DNA from: an uncultured Lachnospiraceae bacterium
GTDB taxonomy: Bacteria; Bacillota; Clostridia; Lachnospirales; Lachnospiraceae
Direction of reading: 5' to 3'
Assembly (NCBI GenBank): GCA_902790935.1
Contig: CADATP010000004.1
Location: forward strand, 20,743-84,742
Length of the DNA: 64,000 nt
Shown here: piece by piece, positions 58,691-64,000 of the stretch
Layout of the letters: each line of letters starts with the position of its first letter
Position numbering within the stretch: the stretch's first letter is position 1
Translations under genes and position numbers: made by a program
The notes under the pieces: model-generated
The model's database searches: none
The model's input: the letters and a program-made list of their open reading frames with translations, nothing else
Told to the model about the DNA's origin: nothing

Positions 58691-60625
58691 ATGTTTGACT
58701 ATAATCTTGATCCGTCTCAGATTGATTATCTTACAGGTCGTGCAAACAGACGCGGACTGTATGATTTTTATTCAGGTCTTTATCCCGGCACAACAATCCA
58801 CGCTATGTATATCGACATCGACAATTTCAAGCGGGTTAATGATATATACGGACATGATGCGGGGGATCAGCTCCTTGTTCAGATAAGCGATCTTATTTTA
58901 CGCGAAACCGGAAACTTCACATCCCGTATAGGCGGCGACGAATATGTTGTTGTGTTCTATGGCCCTTTCTACAGTCATGAAGCTCTCGAAAAGATTGCGG
59001 AAAAGCTGCTTATTGCTTTAGGAGAGCTGGATTTCAGAAAAGATATCCTCTCCATCATCTCCCTTAGCATCGGTATTGTTTTTGACCAAAACGTCAATCA
59101 GGCGCTTGAGGACATCCTGAAAAAATGCGATACCGCTATGTACCGGGCCAAGACCAGCGGCAAAAACCGTTACAGCGTTTACCAGGCAAACGACATCGAG
59201 CAGCAAAAGATCTACAAGATCGAGGCCGAGATGGAAGACGCTTTAAAGAGCTGTCAGTTTATTCCTTTCTTCCAGCCAAGGATAAATATGGTTACAATGC
59301 AAATAGTAGGTGCAGAAGTATCCGTTAAGTGGATCCACCCTACCGACGGAATACTCTCTCCTAAGATATTTATGCCTATTTTCGAGAAAAACGGCTTTAT
59401 TTCAAAGCTTGATATTTATCTGATAGAAGCAGCCTGCAAGATTAAATCCGGCTGGGCCGATGAGAAATATGCTCATCTTCCCCTGTCCCTTTCCATATCC
59501 CGCCTGCAGCTCTTTGACGAAACCTTCCCTACAAGACTCAGCATTATCTGCGACAAGTATAATATTGCTCACAGCGAGATTGAGATTCAGATGAGTGAGA
59601 AGGTATTTATCCAGGACTATAAAGAGATGAAGCGAATGGTTGATGCCCTTATCAGCAAGGATTTCATGGTTTCCATCAATGACTTCGGATCCGGTTTTTC
59701 AGCTCTTAATATGCTTCAAAACATCCCTGTAGATACTATCCGGATGGACAGCGATTTCGTCAGGGATTCAATATCAAACGACAGAGGACGCCACGTACTT
59801 AGAAATATCATCTCTCTTTGTAAGGATTTAAAGCTTGATATAGTGGCAGGCGGAGTTTGCGATAACGATATGGCCAATTTTATTATGACCTGCGGCTGTT
59901 CCCACGGACAGGGTAAGCTCTACTCCGACCCTATGATAGAGACTGATTTTATCCGCTATGCCGAGGAATACTACACCGACGCCACGGACTCTTTTAAATT
60001 CAGTTTTGATGGTGATCTGTTAAGCGACGACGGTATGAAAGAAGCTGGGCTTATCGGCGAAGGAATTACCTTTAAGGAAGGAATCTTTGAAGGGAAAAAA
60101 GCTGTTTCTTTCCCCGGCGGCCCGGTTCAGAAAAACTGTATCATCATACCTAATGAAGTACTGTTTAACGACAGTTATACAATATCCTTATGGATAAAGC
60201 CCAGAAGGAATATTATGTGGAGCTCTGCTCTATACGTTAAATTCGAGACCGGATTTTGCAGTATTGTTCCCATGTCTCCCGATTCCCACTCCGACTTTAG
60301 GATAAGGGATTCAAGACAGGTGAGCGGCTGGTATGACCTTGTGGCTCTGCAGCTTCAGGAGGATACCTGGTACCACTATACCGTTATATACAACGCCCGC
60401 ACGGAAAAAGCCATCAGCTTTGTGAACGGCGAAGTTGCCTTTATAATGGAAAACGTCCCCACCAACAGATTTGCTAAGCTGATCCTTCTTGGCGGAGACG
60501 TATTTCAGCCCTCTTTCGAGGGAGATATCTGTGAACTTGTAATCTACAATGAAGCCAAGGATTTTGATTTCGTGGCCCAGGACCATGAAAACTATCTGCA
60601 AACCCCCGGCTTCATCGGAAACTAG
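58691..60625 (+). CDS. Cytosolic GGDEF + degenerate EAL + C-terminal LamG-like domain protein
   Basis: A 644-residue protein with no signal peptide or membrane helix. GGDEF (about 10-165): DYLTGRANRRGLYDFY, YIDIDNFKRVNDIYGHDAGD and RIGGDEYVVVF (GGDEY at 81-85) are intact, so c-di-GMP synthesis is likely; no RxxD inhibitory site. The EAL domain (about 175-425) has lost its chemistry: EVSVKW for EAL, NDFGSG for DDFGTG, AGGVC for AEGVE. The last 200 residues are a concanavalin-like LamG fold (AVSFPGGPVQKNCIIIPN, YTISLWIKPRRNI, DTWYHYTVIYN, LGGDVFQPSFEGDICELVIY), which normally binds sugars outside cells. It is divergent from GH53. Confidence 0.88.
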   Translation: MFDYNLDPSQIDYLTGRANRRGLYDFYSGLYPGTTIHAMYIDIDNFKRVNDIYGHDAGDQLLVQISDLILRETGNFTSRIGGDEYVVVFYGPFYSHEALEKIAEKLLIALGELDFRKDILSIISLSIGIVFDQNVNQALEDILKKCDTAMYRAKTSGKNRYSVYQANDIEQQKIYKIEAEMEDALKSCQFIPFFQPRINMVTMQIVGAEVSVKWIHPTDGILSPKIFMPIFEKNGFISKLDIYLIEAACKIKSGWADEKYAHLPLSLSISRLQLFDETFPTRLSIICDKYNIAHSEIEIQMSEKVFIQDYKEMKRMVDALISKDFMVSINDFGSGFSALNMLQNIPVDTIRMDSDFVRDSISNDRGRHVLRNIISLCKDLKLDIVAGGVCDNDMANFIMTCGCSHGQGKLYSDPMIETDFIRYAEEYYTDATDSFKFSFDGDLLSDDGMKEAGLIGEGITFKEGIFEGKKAVSFPGGPVQKNCIIIPNEVLFNDSYTISLWIKPRRNIMWSSALYVKFETGFCSIVPMSPDSHSDFRIRDSRQVSGWYDLVALQLQEDTWYHYTVIYNARTEKAISFVNGEVAFIMENVPTNRFAKLILLGGDVFQPSFEGDICELVIYNEAKDFDFVAQDHENYLQTPGFIGN

Positions 60626-60628
60626 ATT

Positions 60629-63028
60629 TTATCTGTTTTCCTGAACATAGATACTTACTCTGCTCTGGATGATCTTTGCTGTTTCATCCAGAGTTTTTTG
60701 TCCGGCAAAATAGCTTCCGGTTTCCTCTTCGATGATCTTAAAGATCTCTCCCGAACCGCTATCTTCCACCTTTGCTTCAGAAAGAATGCGATTTAAGGTA
60801 TCAATCTCTTCCTGTGTAGCGTAGTGGTACTCATACATAGGTCCGTCGCCATAGCTCATTCCTGAGCCGGTAAGACCGGTCTTTGAAAGTTCCTTATCAA
60901 GAAGCTTCTTGTACTCATTTTTGTTGGTAGGGAATCCCCAGTCACTGTCAGTGAATTCCTTAGTAAGCATAAACTCGATAAATTCCCATGCAGAGTCTTT
61001 GTTCTTAGAACCTGAGCAGATTGAATATACGCCCGTGGCACTTATCTTTGCGGAAGGAGTTCCGTCTATTGTAGGGAATCCGATAAAGTTTGCTTTTCCG
61101 GCAAAGATGTAATCGTTATACTCCTGAACTGACTGAAAATTATAGAAGCTGCAAGGATAGCTCATAATAAGTCCGTTTGCAAGTTTCTCCATAGGAGTGT
61201 AATTGTCAGCCTCTGCTGCTTCCCAGTCGATTTCTTCGGGATAGGTCTTTAAGTATTCAAGGATCTGCTTGAACTCATCCGAGTCAAACTTACACTCTCC
61301 GGTCTGTCTGTTTACAAAGTAATCAATATTATATACAAGGCAAAGCTGGATAAGCTCTTCTCTGCTTACATACTCGGACAAAGCCATATCGGGATGAGCT
61401 AAGTCATACTCTATCATATCGCTCATCTTAAGTCCGGGCTTGTCTCCGAAAAGATCCTTGCTTACAGCAAGTGTGTTTAAAGTGTAGCTGTAGGGAACGG
61501 CAACAAGTGTATCTCCAAATCTGTACGCATTTACAACATCTTCGTTGAAATCCTCAAGCTTTACATCAGTGCTGTTATTAAGATAAGGAGTCAGATCCTC
61601 AATAACATGCTGGCTTACATAATCGTTCACATCAAGGTTTGAAAGGTTGATGATATCGATCTTTCCTGATGATGTGATATCGTTAAGCATGGTAGCTGTA
61701 GCGTCCTTAATATCTGCCCCCTCGTTTTCCCATGAAAAGTATGACTTAAGGGTTACATGTACATCGGGATTAAGCTTATTGAACTGAACTACACTGTTTT
61801 TAACATCATAATCCTCATAAAGAGATGCTATAACGATCTCCTTCTTTTCGGTTACTTCGCTGCGCTTCTTTTCTGTTACCTTAATAAGTTCGGTTTCACC
61901 GGTCTCGTAATTGTGGGCAAAAAGATAGATAGTTCCGTCCTCTGCAACATATATCTTGTTTACAGTTCCCTCAACGACGTCAATATCGAGGAAAGCAAAA
62001 AGCTGCTTGGTTTCCTTGGTAGCCGCGTCATACTCATAAAACTTGTCGTATGAAGCGAAGTAGAATTTATTGTTGCTGTAAGTAATAGCGTTGATCCCAC
62101 CGTCGGTTACATCATTTGAAAGTTCAAAGGGTGTGCCAATGGTTAAATCCTCGTTATTAAATTCGGCTATCTTAGTCTCCCAGTCTTTATCGTTGTATAC
62201 GATAAGGCTCTTCTCGCCCTGGTAAATTATTCCGTTTATCCCCTGAACTTCAGGTGAAGCGGTTGTAACAATATTAAGCTCGGAGTCTAATTTGATCAGG
62301 GAAACCTTTACATTTTCTCCGGACCAGTCCATATAAAGAGCGATAATATTTCCCTTACCGTCGGAATAAAAACCGTTCATGTAAGAGCCATCGGTTATAC
62401 CTAACTCTTCATTGGTATACTCTTTAAACGAGGTTATGTTTCCGTCCTCATCAAGAAAAGCAAAACCGGATCTGTAATTGCTTAAAGACTCGTCGTAGTT
62501 TTCGGGATCGGGCTGTTCTACATACCATCCGTAGTTTACGGAAGCGACAAAACCTCCGTTTTCCATTTTAATGACATTGTTTACGTTCGCAGATGTCTTA
62601 GCTTTTTCCTTATGTTCTTCGGGAACAATTGCTTTAACATCTACGAATTCACTTACATTTCCGCCGATATTCGTTTCGGATACAAGCTCTCCGCTTGTCA
62701 GATCAAAAACATCAAAAAATGTAGCAGACTCCTCGTCTTCTTCCGAGTACGCCGACTTAACAATGCTAACCTTGTCCCCTTCGATCTGTGCAGTTGCATC
62801 GTCATAGTAAGTGTTTTCTTCCTTACTAAAGTTAAGAGGAATATATTCCGAAGTATACACATACTCGGAAAGATTCTCCTCTCCGGTACTATCCGCAGTC
62901 TTGTCCCCTTTTCCGCAACCCGTTACAAAAGTGGCAGCGGTCGCAATTGCAAGCAATAATCCGGCTCCCCTTTTGAGGATCGCATTTTTGCTTTGAAAAT
63001 TCTTTCTCATGTTTTCAATTCTCCTCAT
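60629..63028 (-). CDS. Lipoprotein: N-terminal beta-propeller fused to family 1 solute-binding domain
   Basis: Up to 799 residues. A lipobox ends at Cys 38 (ATAATFVTGC). Residues about 60-390 contain repeated strands typical of a propeller (GFAFLDEDGNITSFKEY; YVAEDGTIYLFAHN). From about 400 to the end is a sugar-type ABC solute-binding domain: EIVIASLYEDYDVKNSVVQF, then NKLNPDVHVTLKSYF, IDIINLSNLDV, VVNAYRFGDTLVAVPYSYT and DSAWEFIEFML. ATG 63028 has GGGAG eight bases upstream; ATG 63010 with GAGGAG is an alternative. It lies 12 bases after a histidine kinase; no permease follows within the window. Confidence 0.85.
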   Translation of the reverse strand: MRRIENMRKNFQSKNAILKRGAGLLLAIATAATFVTGCGKGDKTADSTGEENLSEYVYTSEYIPLNFSKEENTYYDDATAQIEGDKVSIVKSAYSEEDEESATFFDVFDLTSGELVSETNIGGNVSEFVDVKAIVPEEHKEKAKTSANVNNVIKMENGGFVASVNYGWYVEQPDPENYDESLSNYRSGFAFLDEDGNITSFKEYTNEELGITDGSYMNGFYSDGKGNIIALYMDWSGENVKVSLIKLDSELNIVTTASPEVQGINGIIYQGEKSLIVYNDKDWETKIAEFNNEDLTIGTPFELSNDVTDGGINAITYSNNKFYFASYDKFYEYDAATKETKQLFAFLDIDVVEGTVNKIYVAEDGTIYLFAHNYETGETELIKVTEKKRSEVTEKKEIVIASLYEDYDVKNSVVQFNKLNPDVHVTLKSYFSWENEGADIKDATATMLNDITSSGKIDIINLSNLDVNDYVSQHVIEDLTPYLNNSTDVKLEDFNEDVVNAYRFGDTLVAVPYSYTLNTLAVSKDLFGDKPGLKMSDMIEYDLAHPDMALSEYVSREELIQLCLVYNIDYFVNRQTGECKFDSDEFKQILEYLKTYPEEIDWEAAEADNYTPMEKLANGLIMSYPCSFYNFQSVQEYNDYIFAGKANFIGFPTIDGTPSAKISATGVYSICSGSKNKDSAWEFIEFMLTKEFTDSDWGFPTNKNEYKKLLDKELSKTGLTGSGMSYGDGPMYEYHYATQEEIDTLNRILSEAKVEDSGSGEIFKIIEEETGSYFAGQKTLDETAKIIQSRVSIYVQENR

Positions 63029-63040
63029 TTATATTTCTCC

Positions 63041-64000
63041 CTATACTGTAACAACTTTATTAAATTCAAGAGTTACTTTGAAAAGATCTCCGTCTATGGA
63101 AATATCCATATTTCCCTTTTGAAGCTGGGTAAGACTAGAAGCTATTGAAAGCCCCAGTCCGTTACCTTCCGCTCCTTCCCTTGATTTATCGCCTCTGACA
63201 AATCTTGCCATCAGCTCCTCGGGAGAAAGGTCAAGTTCTTTCGCTGAAGTATTCTTGAAGATAATCCTGCATTTGTTCTCGTCCTCTTCCAGGCTCATAT
63301 ATACTCTTGTTCCGCTTTGAGCGTACTTACATATATTTCCCAAAAGATTGTCAAATACTCTCCACATACGCCTGGGATCGGCCATGATCATAGTATCGGA
63401 GTCCACATTCTTTGTAATAAGAGTAAGATCCCTTTCGCGAAGTTTTTCTTCAAACTCACCCGCAGCCTGGTTAAGAAGTACTGCTGCCCTGCAGGGCTCT
63501 AACTTTACATCCAAAGCTCCGGCCTGTGCCTTCGAAACTTCAATAAGGTCCTCTAAAAGCCTCTTTAATCTGCTCGACTGTCTTCCGAGGACTTCCGCAT
63601 ACTCGTTTATCTTTGTATTGTCGCAGCTCTCCCTTGAAATAAGATCTGCGTAGTTAATTATCGAAGTAAGCGGTGTCTTGATGTCATGGGAGACATTGGT
63701 TATAAGTGCAGACTGAGTTTTTTCGCTGGCTTCCCTTTTTTCGTTTGATATAACGATTCCTCCGGAAATCTTATCGAGGTCATCAGCCTGATTTCTAAAG
63801 GAAGAAAGCATATATTTTTGATCGACGGGCTGCCCCATTTCTCCGTTTGAAAGTTCTTTCGTCTTTTTAACTATCTTTCCGTAGGATATGGTAATGCGAA
63901 GGAAAAATCCCAGTGAAGCCACAAATATAAAGACAAACAAAACCCAGCCAAAGGCATCGATATTGGTCCATATTCTGAAGTTTCCTATGCAAAGCGCGCT
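63041..64000 (-). CDS. Sensor histidine kinase (5' end beyond window)
   Basis: At least 320 residues in frame to the edge, so the N-terminus is missing. A membrane helix (WVLFVFIFVASLGFFLRITI) leads into a HAMP-like stretch, then the H box NVSHDIKTPLTSIINYADLI, N box VFDNLLGNICKYAQSGTRVY, G1 region EELMARFVRGDKSREGAEGN and G2 GLGLSIASSL. This is a PhoR/VanS-type kinase. Its response regulator is probably further upstream, outside the window. The solute-binding lipoprotein encoded directly after it may deliver or sense the signal. Confidence 0.92.
   Translation of the reverse strand, partial: SALCIGNFRIWTNIDAFGWVLFVFIFVASLGFFLRITISYGKIVKKTKELSNGEMGQPVDQKYMLSSFRNQADDLDKISGGIVISNEKREASEKTQSALITNVSHDIKTPLTSIINYADLISRESCDNTKINEYAEVLGRQSSRLKRLLEDLIEVSKAQAGALDVKLEPCRAAVLLNQAAGEFEEKLRERDLTLITKNVDSDTMIMADPRRMWRVFDNLLGNICKYAQSGTRVYMSLEEDENKCRIIFKNTSAKELDLSPEELMARFVRGDKSREGAEGNGLGLSIASSLTQLQKGNMDISIDGDLFKVTLEFNKVVTV

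Noticed and set aside
1-64000. Prophage, transposase, integron or CRISPR array
   Set aside because: No phage structural, integrase or transposase genes and no regularly spaced repeats were found on either strand.

Overview
The window looks like the chromosome of an anaerobic Lachnospiraceae-type Firmicute (Butyrivibrio/Pseudobutyrivibrio-like; this is inference, no rRNA is present). Supporting signs are strong Gram-positive ribosome-binding sites, sigma-A promoters, a clostridial-type Asp23-nusB-xseAB-ispA-dxs-tlyA-nadK-argR-recN operon, the cysS-mrnC-rlmB-sigH cluster, DUF1836 and YerC genes beside pcrA, a eukaryote-like HisA, plant-polysaccharide enzymes (two GH43, one GH53) and many c-di-GMP proteins. 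I see no prophage, insertion sequence with transposase, or CRISPR array. No stretch longer than about 300 bases lacks a gene.

Layout. 1-10.7 kb is accessory and metabolic: a MocR regulator divergent from an ECF S-component, a TIM-barrel isomerase with an AlkD-like repair protein, a GH43 gene broken by a 7-bp tandem duplication, an EAL protein, a CBS-type pyrophosphatase, a thioesterase, and a DUF3990/XRE toxin-antitoxin-like pair whose promoter predicts a leaderless mRNA. 10.8-16 kb holds an iron-sulfur aldo/keto reductase, a large REP-like palindrome filling the gap to a GGDEF-PAS protein, an intact GH43, an AIM24 protein and a degenerate NudC. 16.1-20.1 kb is an accessory stretch with a radical SAM protein, a DUF3795 protein, a DNA glycosylase fused to a kinase, and a GNAT. 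20.3-31.7 kb holds rlmD, pcrA with neighbours, a bactofilin with a membrane LytM-like partner, hisA, dapA/dapB and typA.

31.8-40.8 kb is one long minus-strand housekeeping operon (Asp23 to recN) covering DNA repair, isoprenoid synthesis, NAD(P) and arginine control. 40.9-48 kb has prfC, an AEC transporter with an HDOD protein, lspA and an MBOAT/SGNH O-acetylation pair. A tRNA-Thr gene follows. 48-54.7 kb has a membrane GNAT, D-lactate dehydrogenase, sigH-rlmB-mrnC-cysS-ispF and a membrane EEP phosphatase (a second leaderless candidate).

54.7-64 kb has malic enzyme, a 107-residue chemoreceptor-tip protein, a secreted GH53 galactanase divergent from a cytosolic GGDEF/degenerate-EAL/LamG protein, and a histidine kinase next to a propeller-fused solute-binding lipoprotein. 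The last block reads as polysaccharide sensing and use. The most unusual items are the GGDEF-EAL-LamG protein, the glycosylase-kinase fusion, the leaderless DUF3990 promoter with an operator between its -35 and -10 boxes, and the frame-breaking tandem duplication in GH43.
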